Shown: piece after piece, positions 5,220-11,829 of the stretch
Layout: each line of letters starts with the position of its first letter
How positions within the stretch are numbered: position 1 is the first letter of the stretch
Assembly: GCA_029260985.1 (NCBI GenBank)
Contig: JAJDCE010000007.1
Coordinates: 1-16,150, forward strand
Origin: Patescibacteria group bacterium
GTDB lineage: Bacteria; Patescibacteriota; Gracilibacteria; UM-FILTER-43-11
DNA: 16,150 nucleotides
Direction of reading: 5' to 3'
Program-made: the position numbers and the translations under genes
The notes under the pieces: model-generated
Told to the model about the DNA's origin: nothing
Seen by the model: the letters and a program-made list of their open reading frames with translations, nothing else
Databases searched by the model: none

Positions 5220-7388
5220 ATGAAATCCGCAGCTTTTTTTCTGTGTACCTTTCTCATCGCCTGCGGTGGAAACCAGACGTCCGTTTCTGACGACGCTGGC
5301 CCCGCCTGCGCCCCTGCTTTGTGCCATCATGGCACCTGCAAAGGCACTGTGTGCGAGTGCGAGACGAATTGGTTCGGCCCGCAATGCAATACTCACTTTG
5401 ATGTGGCACAATTTGCCGTGTCGAAGACGGTTTGCTCCAGCGAGCCTGCCCGACTCACTTTTAGCAAAAAAGGTGATCTGAAGGGCTTCTATGTTGATAT
5501 CCCAAAAGGAGCCGTCAACCGATGTGCCATCTTTGTGGCCGGACGCTCCCAAGCATCCAATCTGCCTACCTCGAAGGGTGTCATTCTGACAGCCTACGGA
5601 CTCACGGTCCACGCGATTGACCTTGAGCTGCCGATTCTAAACGGCAAACTCAACCTTGTCCCCCTCAATGGGACAATAGACCTCTTCTTTTTGGATAAAC
5701 GAGCTACCCCCCTTTACCTGAACACGGCCCTCAACCGATTTGAACCGGTGCAGGGTTACGAATTCAGGAAAGACGGTGCACTGGTCACAACCAACCATCT
5801 TTCGGATTTTTTCCTGGTTGACCACAAGCCGGACTTGATTGCTACCGCACGACAGAGAGCCTCGAAAATGGTCGAATTTAATGTCAGTAAAACCACTGAC
5901 GAGAATAAGAACAGCCTTGAAATGCTGACCTTCAGAGTCAGTAATGAGTACAGGCCGTTCGCACTTGAAAGATTCGACAAAACACTCGGGACCTTTGAAT
6001 TGAGCCCGATGGGCGGAAAACAGCTCTTTACAGTGACTGTGACCGATCCCAACGGAAACACCGCCAAGAAAATGATCAACATGGATGTTGACCTGTGTAC
6101 CGGAGTGCAATGCTCCAAGGCGGAAACCTGCCGGTACCTTGATGGCAAATGTGCCAAAATCGGCGACCTGTGCGATCCTGACCCCTGCTGGGGACATGGC
6201 GTCTGCAAGACGGATGGAATCAATGTGGAGTGCACCTGCACCCCGCCATTCTTCGGACAGGTATGCTACTTTAAAAACCCATGTGTTGCCGGTGCTCTCG
6301 ACTGCAATGGTCGTGGCACCTGCAATCCGCTCAAAGCGGAGTGCGACTGCAGCCCTGGGTGGTACGGCAAGAACTGTGAAGTGCAAGATCTTTGCGACGC
6401 AATCGTTTGCCAAAACGCCGGCAAATGTGATGCCGGCAAATGCGCCTGCGATTACGGTTTCCATGGGGATCGATGCCAGTTCCAGAATAACTGCATCGAG
6501 CCCTCCTGCTTAAGCGCAAAGAACTGTGAAGTTGCCAAGTGCAACAACCACGGGCTTTGCAGCAAGCTTTCAGGCGCCTGCGCCTGTGAAATTGAACCCG
6601 GTGAAACCAAGAGTAAGTACATCGGTGCCAAGTGCGACCAGTGCGCTTCGCACAGGTTTCAAAACTATCCCTCCTGCGACCCTATTCTGCCCTGCAACCT
6701 GCAGTGCAAAAATGGGAGTACCTGCACCTATTCCGGCAGCAAGCCGGTCTGCGCATGTCTTCCGGGTTACTCCGGGAACCTGTGTGAAACCAAGGATCTG
6801 TGTTACGGGGTCACGTGCCCCGCGCACGCGTCCTGCAATCCCAATGATGGGAAGTGCTCATGCAGTAAGGGATTTTTGGCGCCTAATTGCGACAAGTGCT
6901 CGACGGGGTATGTCAATTACCCGTTTTGCTTTGAGGACTTGTGCGCGAAGCTTAAGCCCTGCAAGAACGGCGGAACCTGCACAATGTTACAGGCAAACTT
7001 TAAGTGCATCTGTTCGCCCGGGTGGATCGGTGATTTCTGCGAAAAGGGAGATCCCTGCTTCGGAGTCACCTGCCCCACCAATGCTACCTGCAACGGCGGC
7101 AAATGCCTCTGCAACCAGGGTTGGCTCCCGCCGAACTGTGATAAGCAGGATCTCTGCTTCAACGTTAGCTGTCCGGCCAACCAGCACTGTGACACCGGAA
7201 AATGCTCGTGCAATACGGGCTATGCGGGTGCAAATTGTAATTCATGCGCCCCGGGGTATATCAATTACCCCAACTGCACACTGGACATGTGCAATCCCGA
7301 CCCGTGCAATGGGCACGGGACCTGCAAAGACGGAGGGTGCACATGTACTGGCGGATGGTCCGGCAAGTACTGTAGTACCCCCCCATAA
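5220..7388 (+). CDS. Large surface lipoprotein with about eleven EGF-like modules
   Basis: Encodes 722 residues. Residues 1-15 form a lipoprotein signal peptide ending in LIAC, with Cys15 as the lipidation site. One EGF-like module lies at about 29-56. Residues about 57-215 contain a ZU5-like pattern (FYVDIPKGAV, then TTNHLSDFFLVD), and about 215-290 a beta-sandwich-like stretch (FTVTVTDPNGNTAKK). From about 290 to the end come some ten Cys-rich modules ending in CxCxxGWxGxxC-type motifs. Three of them carry a laminin-EGF-like extra loop with NYPxC (RFQNYPSC, GYVNYPFC, GYINYPNC). The disulfides imply export. Composition departs from the neighbours: 37 of 60 bases are G or C at 7081-7140, against 20 of 60 at 3301-3360 in the flippase. 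This suggests transfer, perhaps from a Myxococcota- or Bdellovibrionota-like donor. Role in surface binding is inference. Confidence 0.85.
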   Translation: MKSAAFFLCTFLIACGGNQTSVSDDAGPACAPALCHHGTCKGTVCECETNWFGPQCNTHFDVAQFAVSKTVCSSEPARLTFSKKGDLKGFYVDIPKGAVNRCAIFVAGRSQASNLPTSKGVILTAYGLTVHAIDLELPILNGKLNLVPLNGTIDLFFLDKRATPLYLNTALNRFEPVQGYEFRKDGALVTTNHLSDFFLVDHKPDLIATARQRASKMVEFNVSKTTDENKNSLEMLTFRVSNEYRPFALERFDKTLGTFELSPMGGKQLFTVTVTDPNGNTAKKMINMDVDLCTGVQCSKAETCRYLDGKCAKIGDLCDPDPCWGHGVCKTDGINVECTCTPPFFGQVCYFKNPCVAGALDCNGRGTCNPLKAECDCSPGWYGKNCEVQDLCDAIVCQNAGKCDAGKCACDYGFHGDRCQFQNNCIEPSCLSAKNCEVAKCNNHGLCSKLSGACACEIEPGETKSKYIGAKCDQCASHRFQNYPSCDPILPCNLQCKNGSTCTYSGSKPVCACLPGYSGNLCETKDLCYGVTCPAHASCNPNDGKCSCSKGFLAPNCDKCSTGYVNYPFCFEDLCAKLKPCKNGGTCTMLQANFKCICSPGWIGDFCEKGDPCFGVTCPTNATCNGGKCLCNQGWLPPNCDKQDLCFNVSCPANQHCDTGKCSCNTGYAGANCNSCAPGYINYPNCTLDMCNPDPCNGHGTCKDGGCTCTGGWSGKYCSTPP

Positions 7389-7409
7389 AAATTAGGAGGC
7401 TTTGTTGAA

Positions 7410-7442
7410 AAGGCCCTGACGTGAAAGTCGGGGTCTTTTCTT
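7410..7442. terminator. Bidirectional rho-independent terminator
   Basis: AAGGCCCTGAC (7410-7420) pairs with GTCGGGGTCTT (7427-7437), an 11-bp stem with two G-U pairs and a GTGAAA loop. TTTTC follows on the + strand, and the minus strand reads TTTTC after the same stem. It lies 22 nt past the EGF gene stop and just past the stop of the minus-strand gene ending at 7447, so it serves both. Confidence 0.8.
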
Positions 7443-7446
7443 ATGA

Positions 7447-7734
7447 TTAACGGTGGACTTCATGCCCTATTCCCTTTTCCCTGTCACTACCTGAATCTGC
7501 TTTATGAAGTTTTAATTCATAAGTGATGTCACCATAGATCTTTTCCATTCCACTCTGAAGATGATGATCACACTCTTTGCTTTCGAGCTCATGAAGAGGA
7601 GCCGCGTTATCAACATGAATAGTCAGATGATTTGCTTCTTCGTCGAAATCAAGCTCCTTTACATGACTGTGCACCAGATGACTGGTGTGAGAGTTTGTAA
7701 TGGCTTCTGCCAGGGCTTTTACATTGTGATCCAT
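7447..7734 (-). CDS. Unrecognised 95-residue histidine-rich protein
   Basis: I do not recognise this family. The protein has 13 histidines in 95 residues, concentrated in the first 60 and at the C terminus, and is mostly charged with no membrane segment or signal peptide. The pattern of a helix (VKALAEAITNSHTSHLVHS), a strand (NHLTIHVDNAAPLHELES), a helix and a final strand (DITYELKLHK) loosely recalls DciA/DUF721 or other KH-like small domains. This resemblance is weak and should not be read as a function. The start ATG 7734 is set by an 8-bp repeat array that begins 5 nt upstream. It runs convergent to the EGF gene and shares its terminator at 7410-7442. The composition is like the AT-rich neighbours rather than the EGF gene. 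Confidence 0.65.
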   Translation of the reverse strand: MDHNVKALAEAITNSHTSHLVHSHVKELDFDEEANHLTIHVDNAAPLHELESKECDHHLQSGMEKIYGDITYELKLHKADSGSDREKGIGHEVHR

Positions 7735-7738
7735 TTTT

Positions 7739-7770
7739 CTATTTTTCTAATGTGCTAATGTTCTATTTTG
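7739..7770 (-). repeat. Degenerate 8-bp tandem array in front of the His-rich gene
   Basis: On the + strand CTA recurs at 7739, 7747, 7755 and 7763, followed by TTTTT, ATGTG, ATGTT and TTTTG. In gene direction each unit carries TAG (AATAG or ATTAG core). The array ends 5 nt before the ATG. The core is the same as in the array before mraY. Confidence 0.75.
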
Positions 7771-7815
7771 GATTTTATCAAATAACCTCTTTGTCATCTA
7801 GAGTTTGTTTGTAAG

Positions 7816-7892
7816 TGGTGGGCGCTATAAGAGTCGAACTTATGACCTTCTGGGTGTAAACCAGACGCTCTAACCAACTGAGCTAAGCGCCC
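7816..7892 (-). tRNA. tRNA-Val (anticodon TAC)
   Basis: On the minus strand the acceptor GGGCGCT pairs with AGCGCCC, followed by discriminator A and an encoded CCA (7816-7818). D arm GCTC/GAGC, anticodon stem TCTGG/CCAGA with loop TTTACAC (anticodon TAC, reads GUA), and T arm ATAAG-TTCGACT-CTTAT are all well formed. The length with CCA is 77 nt. No clear promoter is seen upstream on the minus strand. Confidence 0.95.
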
Positions 7893-7933
7893 ACGAATGC
7901 CGAGTGTAAACGAGGTAATGAGTGGCTGTAATT

Positions 7934-7948
7934 AGCTCATCCTGAGCT
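7934..7948. other. Short perfect inverted repeat between the two tRNAs
   Basis: AGCTCA (7934-7939) and TGAGCT (7943-7948) form a 6-bp stem with a 3-nt TCC loop, upstream of tRNA-Val on its strand. It may be a leader hairpin. The rest of the gap from 7893 to 8033 shows no gene. Confidence 0.4.
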
Positions 7949-8033
7949 CGACTCATGGATCTGCTAAGCGCCCTCCTTAAATTGCCCATAGAGATTATCA
8001 AAAAAGCTAGCGGTGTGCAAGATAGTTTTTGTC

Positions 8034-8061
8034 TTTACAAAAGGGCTAATCTAAATAAAAA
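8034..8061 (+). promoter_or_regulatory. Possible promoter of tRNA-Glu
   Basis: TTTACA (8034-8039), a 16-bp spacer and TAAAAA (8056-8061) on the + strand. The predicted start, near 8068, lies about 10 nt before the tRNA 5' end. The -10 match is only moderate. Confidence 0.35.
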
Positions 8062-8077
8062 TAGGGAGGCAAAAAGC

Positions 8078-8152
8078 GGGGCCATCGTCTAGTGGTTAGG
8101 ACTTCGGATTCTCATTCCGGCAACAGGGGTTCGATTCCCCTTGGCCCTACCA
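8078..8152 (+). tRNA. tRNA-Glu (anticodon CTC)
   Basis: The acceptor GGGGCCA pairs with TGGCCCT (first pair G-U), then discriminator A and an encoded CCA (8150-8152). The anticodon stem TCGGA/TCCGG holds the loop TTCTCAT, giving anticodon CTC (reads GAG). The T arm CAGGGGTTCGATTCCCCTTG is canonical. The length is 75 nt with CCA. A small gene starts 22 nt after the CCA. Confidence 0.95.
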
Positions 8153-8174
8153 ACCTACTCTCCAATTTTCTATC

Positions 8175-8447
8175 ATGGGTGCAAATTGTTTAAACTCAAT
8201 TCTGGAGGATGCTTGGGCTGATAATCAGTTCGTTGAATGGTTGGAGGCGGGTATTCGGGCTGCTGAAAGGGGGGAAGTGGTTTCTCATCCAATTGCTTCT
8301 ACTGTTCAGCAAATGCTTTTAGAAGGGAAAGTGCCCCAATTTAGAAGTGGTGGAAAGCATTATGAAGAACTGACAAGGGCCTATTTTTACACTCAGAGAA
8401 GTAGGCTTGAGGAATTGTTTGTGGAAACTTCTTGGTTCAAAAAATAA
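8175..8447 (+). CDS. Unrecognised 90-residue soluble protein
   Basis: I do not recognise this family. The protein is predicted mostly helical (NSILEDAWADNQFVEWLEAG, then HYEELTRAYFYTQRSRLEEL), with no membrane segment or signal peptide. Codon use is like the AT-rich neighbours and the frame runs cleanly from ATG 8175 to TAA. The ATG lies 22 nt after the CCA of tRNA-Glu with no Shine-Dalgarno site and no promoter I can place in the gap, so it is probably transcribed through the tRNA gene and freed by tRNA 3' processing. That would leave a nearly leaderless mRNA (inference). The next gene follows after 63 nt with its own possible promoter. It could be a false ORF, but length, codon use and position favour a real gene. 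Confidence 0.6.
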   Translation: MGANCLNSILEDAWADNQFVEWLEAGIRAAERGEVVSHPIASTVQQMLLEGKVPQFRSGGKHYEELTRAYFYTQRSRLEELFVETSWFKK

Positions 8448-8475
8448 CGCTTTAGTTTTATCAGCGCTGACTTTT

Positions 8476-8484
8476 TGTTAAAAT
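8476..8484 (+). promoter_or_regulatory. Possible extended -10 promoter before the acidic protein gene
   Basis: TG, one base, then TAAAAT (8479-8484) forms an extended -10. No good -35 stands 17 bp upstream. The start point would be near 8491, about 20 nt before ATG 8511. Confidence 0.4.
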
Positions 8485-8510
8485 GAATACAACACTTAAA
8501 AAAGATAAAT

Positions 8511-8945
8511 ATGTCAGTCGATAAAGATTTAGAAATTATTCAAGAGTTGCCTCCTGCTAAGTTGTGGGGAGATGGTTTTGATGATACCTCTAAGATAAAG
8601 CACTTTAAGGGTAAATTCGTGATGACGGATGAGGGTAAGCTTATGGCAAAGTTATTTCCTAAATTGATTTGGGATAGAGTTGAATACTTTCACGATATGG
8701 TAGTGATGGAGTTGGGAGTTGAAGACCCGAAGAGTATGGATGTTATGGAAGTTATTGTTGGAGGGGGGAAAATAGAAATTGAGTTTTTTGATGATCATGT
8801 AGAGTGTAAACTTTACGGAAAAAGCACTATTTATGGTGACTATGATGCTGAAGCAGTGGATGAGACGGCCTTAAAAATCGAAATTCGTGAGGTGTTTGAT
8901 CTCGATGAAATACCTGTCTTGATTCATGCAGACGATGAGGAGTAA
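8511..8945 (+). CDS. Unrecognised 144-residue acidic protein
   Basis: I do not recognise this family. The protein is strongly acidic, especially at its end (LDEIPVLIHADDEE) and in the middle (KIEIEFFDDHVECK). It has alternating strand-like and helix-like stretches and no membrane segment or signal peptide. It is therefore probably a compact cytoplasmic protein. The frame is clean from ATG 8511 to TAA 8943-8945, and codon use is like that of the neighbours. It has no strong Shine-Dalgarno site but a possible extended -10 promoter 27 nt upstream. A five-unit TAAG array starts 3 nt after the stop and separates it from the convergent VirB4 gene. No function can be given from sequence or context. 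Confidence 0.75.
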   Translation: MSVDKDLEIIQELPPAKLWGDGFDDTSKIKHFKGKFVMTDEGKLMAKLFPKLIWDRVEYFHDMVVMELGVEDPKSMDVMEVIVGGGKIEIEFFDDHVECKLYGKSTIYGDYDAEAVDETALKIEIREVFDLDEIPVLIHADDEE

Positions 8946-8947
8946 TT

Positions 8948-8982
8948 TAAGTCTTAAGTCCTAAGTCTTAAGCTTTAAGCTC
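8948..8982. repeat. Degenerate 7-bp tandem array, TAAGNNN x5
   Basis: TAAG recurs at 8948, 8955, 8962, 8969 and 8976, followed by TCT, TCC, TCT, CTT and CTC. It starts 3 nt after the + strand stop and ends 5 nt before the minus-strand VirB4 stop, so it is the whole gap between two convergent genes. TAA falls in all three frames. It is the longest and cleanest 7-bp array in the window. Confidence 0.85.
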
Positions 8983-8987
8983 AATTA

Positions 8988-11255
8988 TTATTGTATTGGT
9001 GGGATTGTGTCGGAGTTGGGGCCTAGGTCTGGACCTTCTTCTGTCTGAGATTCTTCGGGTTGGTCGATGGTTGGCTCTGGAGCTGGAGCGGTGGGCTCGG
9101 CGGGTGTTTCGGGCTCAGCCACTGCTATTTCTTCAGTTGTCGTTTTTTCTATAATTTCTTCTGCTGGAGGAGTTGGTTCATTTCTACCTTTTTGTTTTAA
9201 TACCTCTTCCGGATTCGTGGTGATTACTTTATCTTCGGCATAACTGGCTATGACTTGAATGGCGACGTGCTTGAGTCCGGCAAAGAATAGACCTTGTCCG
9301 ACGGTTGAATTCAGCAGTAAATACTTTTCTCCTTCAGTGAGGTTGAAGATTTTAGTTAATCCTTCTACTGAGCTCGGGGCTTGTTTTAGAAGGAGCTGCA
9401 TGGATGAGTTCGTGATGATTGGTCGTCCATAGTCTGAATTGATAAAGTCAGTCACATCCTGAGTGATTGTGGTGATCCCCAGATAGTACTTACGAGCTCG
9501 TTTTACCAGTCCATATAGGAATCTTGCACTGTCCTCGTATTGTACGAGTGACCAGGCCTCATCGATTACAAGCATTCTGCGCTTTAGAGATGATCTGACT
9601 CGATTCCAAATGTAATTTAGAATAATGTACATGGCTATCGGTCGTAGGGAATCTTCAAGGTCTCTAATGCAGAATACGAGCATGCCTGTTCCTAGATCTA
9701 CATTGGTTGGTTTGTTGAAGAGTCCTGCAAAAGTGCCAATAGTGTATTTCTGGAGTCTTTGGGATAAATTCTCGGCTCCTTTCATGCTACTCAGTACATC
9801 ATACAAATCTTCCATGGTCGGAGGTTCCAACTCCCCAGGATTTGGGGTTTCCATGGTGATTCCTTTTAGGGCGTAGGTGTCGATCAGGGCTTTATCCATT
9901 AAGCCTTCTTCTTCTGGATTTAGCTTGCCTAGCATTAAGTTGAGAAGGCCATGAATTGTGATGATATTTGACCGAAGTAAGTCACCAGGCTTTTGCTCTT
10001 CATCTTTTAGTGGAAGTGGTAGATCAAATGGATTAATTCTACGATCTGAGTTTAGCGATACGTTTAAGTAAGTTCCTCCCACCATATTGGCTAGGGCTTC
10101 ATATTCGTTTTCGGGATCAATCACAATTACATCGGTGCCCATCATCATAGATCTCAATATTTCGAGCTTAACAGCGTATGATTTACCCGCACCGGAGGTG
10201 GCGAAGACGACTGAATTGGCGTTTTCGAGCGCGAACCGGTCAAAGACAATCAAGCTGTCGTTGTGTCGGTTGATTCCATAAAGAATTCCTTCATTGGAGG
10301 TCAGGTCTGATGAGGTGAATGGGAAGGTGGTCGATAGAGGACCGGTGTTCATATTTCTCGTCACTTCAAGCTCGTCCATGGCAAGAGGTAGACTTGAATT
10401 GAATCCATGTTCCATCTGAAGATCGGCGGCTTTGGTCAGAACTAATTTTCCTCCTAATGAGCTTTCGAGTTTGGTTTGTATTTTTTTCAGCTTATCTTCA
10501 TCTTCAGCATAAATGGTGAAATAGAGAGCGTACTGAAAGAATTTTTCTTCTCCGCGCTGAATGTTTCGTCTTAATTCCTCTGCGTCAGCAAGAGCTGTTT
10601 CCATGGCTGGATCGGCCACCATTCCTTTTTCCTGTTCAATTCTCATGCTTGATTGAATCTGAGCTACCTTCTTTTTCAGGAACTTCATGATGGCTGCATT
10701 GCTGGTGGGATAGATGAACATGGAGATGTCCATGGTGACATCAAAATTCACCACTGGAGAGAGCCAGTTAGCCTCAATGAATCGAGGATAGGCGTATACA
10801 AAGAAACTTTTGCCGTATAAGTTGTTGAGTTTTATTTTGTCGTACTGAATTTCCATTGAAGAAGGAGCGATCAGGTCTTTGATGGTTGCTAGACCTTCCC
10901 GGTATAGTTTTTCGGCTTCTCTGATCTCCTGAGCTTCGGTTTTTGGATCGGTTTTTACCTCTTGTACAGTTACCTCTGGTGTTTCCGGAGTTTGTGAGGC
11001 CGTTTTAGGCTTTTTAGGAGGAAAAAGAGTGGCTTGTAATTTCTGGAAAAAGCTCATTTTCTGGGCTTCTTGCTTCGTTTTTTCATCAAAAACAACCTCT
11101 TTCTTCTCGGTAGGCTTATGCTTCAGCGACTCCGGAATGCCAGGTCGAGGAGGTGCAGCTGTTTTTTCTGCCTGCGTTGGAGGTTCAGCAATGGCTTGCT
11201 GATACACGAATTCAGGCTTCTCTGATCCTTGTTGGTTTAAGTTTTTTGGATCCAT
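8988..11255 (-). CDS. VirB4/TraC-like type IV secretion ATPase
   Basis: Encodes 755 residues. Residues 1-115 are Pro-, Lys- and Glu-rich and probably disordered. About 130-300 form an N-terminal VirB4-like domain. A Walker A motif lies at 352-360 (ATSGAGKSY), followed by DVIVIDPENEYEAL, and Walker B at about 559-568 (RMLVIDEAWSL). The motif TTITQDVTDF follows, and ITNSSMQLLLKQAP is typical of this family. The last 65 or so residues are again Pro/Glu-rich. VirB4 proteins are hexameric ATPases that power type IV secretion, conjugation or related pili at the inner membrane face. No other secretion gene lies in the window, so this looks like the lone VirB4 often seen in reduced genomes (inference). 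The start ATG 11255 follows a strong promoter at 11275-11303 with a 14-bp palindrome across the predicted start point. Confidence 0.9.
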   Translation of the reverse strand: MDPKNLNQQGSEKPEFVYQQAIAEPPTQAEKTAAPPRPGIPESLKHKPTEKKEVVFDEKTKQEAQKMSFFQKLQATLFPPKKPKTASQTPETPEVTVQEVKTDPKTEAQEIREAEKLYREGLATIKDLIAPSSMEIQYDKIKLNNLYGKSFFVYAYPRFIEANWLSPVVNFDVTMDISMFIYPTSNAAIMKFLKKKVAQIQSSMRIEQEKGMVADPAMETALADAEELRRNIQRGEEKFFQYALYFTIYAEDEDKLKKIQTKLESSLGGKLVLTKAADLQMEHGFNSSLPLAMDELEVTRNMNTGPLSTTFPFTSSDLTSNEGILYGINRHNDSLIVFDRFALENANSVVFATSGAGKSYAVKLEILRSMMMGTDVIVIDPENEYEALANMVGGTYLNVSLNSDRRINPFDLPLPLKDEEQKPGDLLRSNIITIHGLLNLMLGKLNPEEEGLMDKALIDTYALKGITMETPNPGELEPPTMEDLYDVLSSMKGAENLSQRLQKYTIGTFAGLFNKPTNVDLGTGMLVFCIRDLEDSLRPIAMYIILNYIWNRVRSSLKRRMLVIDEAWSLVQYEDSARFLYGLVKRARKYYLGITTITQDVTDFINSDYGRPIITNSSMQLLLKQAPSSVEGLTKIFNLTEGEKYLLLNSTVGQGLFFAGLKHVAIQVIASYAEDKVITTNPEEVLKQKGRNEPTPPAEEIIEKTTTEEIAVAEPETPAEPTAPAPEPTIDQPEESQTEEGPDLGPNSDTIPPIQ

Positions 11256-11257
11256 TC

Positions 11258-11271
11258 AAGATAATTATCTT
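11258..11271. promoter_or_regulatory. Perfect 14-bp palindrome at the VirB4 start point
   Basis: AAGATAATTATCTT is self-complementary over all 14 bases. It begins 3 nt upstream of the VirB4 ATG and overlaps the predicted transcription start near 11268. That position suits a repressor operator, although a chance AT-rich palindrome is possible. Confidence 0.45.
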
Positions 11272-11274
11272 ATT

Positions 11275-11303
11275 ATTATAGCAAATTTCTCTCTGAAAAG
11301 CAA
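11275..11303 (-). promoter_or_regulatory. Extended -10 promoter of the VirB4-like gene
   Basis: On the minus strand: TTGCTT (11298-11303), a 17-bp spacer, and TATAAT (11275-11280) preceded by TGC, a full extended -10. The same elements with the same spacing stand before the GGDEF gene. The leader would be only about 13 nt. Confidence 0.7.
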
Positions 11304-11327
11304 TAACTTTACAGTCTTAAGTGCGAG

Positions 11328-11352
11328 TGCCCGCCCGGCCGGTACGGACAGG
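11328..11352. other. 25-bp GC-rich island inside an AT-rich intergenic region
   Basis: The stretch from 11328 to 11352 has 20 G or C bases out of 25. It contains the 8-bp palindrome CCGGCCGG (11335-11342) and GTAC. The flanking DNA is AT-rich and carries AGT at 11313, 11320 and 11326 on the left and 11355 and 11362 on the right, as if a 7-bp array had been interrupted. It may be a small dispersed element. A copy elsewhere in the genome would be needed to prove that. Confidence 0.45.
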
Positions 11353-11403
11353 TGAGTCGCAAGTAGAAAAATAGGGTTAAAAATTGTATATTAAAAAATG
11401 GTA

Positions 11404-11432
11404 TTGACAATATGTCTATATTTCGATACATT
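11404..11432 (+). promoter_or_regulatory. Promoter of the small gene at 11467
   Basis: A perfect TTGACA (11404-11409), 17-bp spacer and TACATT (11427-11432). The start point near 11439 leaves a leader of about 28 nt to ATG 11467. It also excludes the upstream in-frame ATG 11398, which lies before the promoter. Confidence 0.6.
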
Positions 11433-11466
11433 ATTTACCTTTTTTAAGAGTTATTTAATCTTCATT

Positions 11467-11829
11467 ATGAAGGAATTGGCAGTAGAAAATCCGGATTGTG
11501 TTTCTGATGATGTGCCGTCTAATCTGATTTCACTTTCAGATCGTATGACTAGGAACAATGTCAGTCGGGTGCGTGAAAAAAGAGCAGATATGCTGGAAAT
11601 ATTACGTGGAATTAAGACTACTTATACCGAAGATGATTGTGCTCAAATTGTAAGACGAAGAATAAGCTCAGCCTCTGTTGTGTATGAGGGTGACAAAATT
11701 TATGCTCATGCTCCGGGTAAGCCTAGAAAGCCTGTTCATGAATTTCTCAGGAAGGCTGCACAGGATGCATTATCACTTTTGGATGAGCAGGGAGAGGCTA
11801 TCCTTCAGTCCCAGTCCTCTTCTGATTAG
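11467..11829 (+). CDS. Unrecognised 120-residue soluble protein
   Basis: I do not recognise this family. The protein is charged, without membrane segments from ATG 11467. It has a basic middle part (NNVSRVREKRADMLEILRGI, then QIVRRRISSASVVYEGDKIY) and a helical, acidic C terminus ending in SQSSSD. The strand-like VVYEGDKIYAHAPG segment suggests a small alpha/beta domain. The ATG at 11398 would add a hydrophobic N-terminal stretch of 23 residues, but a TTGACA-N17-TACATT promoter lies across that stretch, so I prefer 11467. The last 32 bp overlap the 3' end of the convergent GGDEF gene. A cyclase-related regulatory role is possible from position alone, but nothing in the sequence shows it. Confidence 0.65.
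   Translation: MKELAVENPDCVSDDVPSNLISLSDRMTRNNVSRVREKRADMLEILRGIKTTYTEDDCAQIVRRRISSASVVYEGDKIYAHAPGKPRKPVHEFLRKAAQDALSLLDEQGEAILQSQSSSD

Noticed and set aside
5637..7395. Long open frames antisense to, or in another frame of, the EGF gene (5637-6464 minus, 6526-7395 plus)
   Set aside because: They arise from the GC-rich, Cys-repeat coding DNA. Their translations show no family pattern, and the EGF frame has signal peptide, Shine-Dalgarno site and regular Cys modules.
7963..7973. Integration attachment site pair at tRNA-Val
   Set aside because: The repeat is 11 bp, copies the tRNA 5' end rather than 3' end, and no integrase or foreign block lies between the copies.
8448..8475. Terminator after the 90-residue gene
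   Set aside because: CGCT and AGCG give only a 4-bp stem with an 11-nt loop before the T-run; too weak to call.
11398..11466. ATG 11398 as start of the small + strand gene
   Set aside because: A TTGACA-N17-TACATT promoter lies within this stretch, so it would not be in the mRNA.
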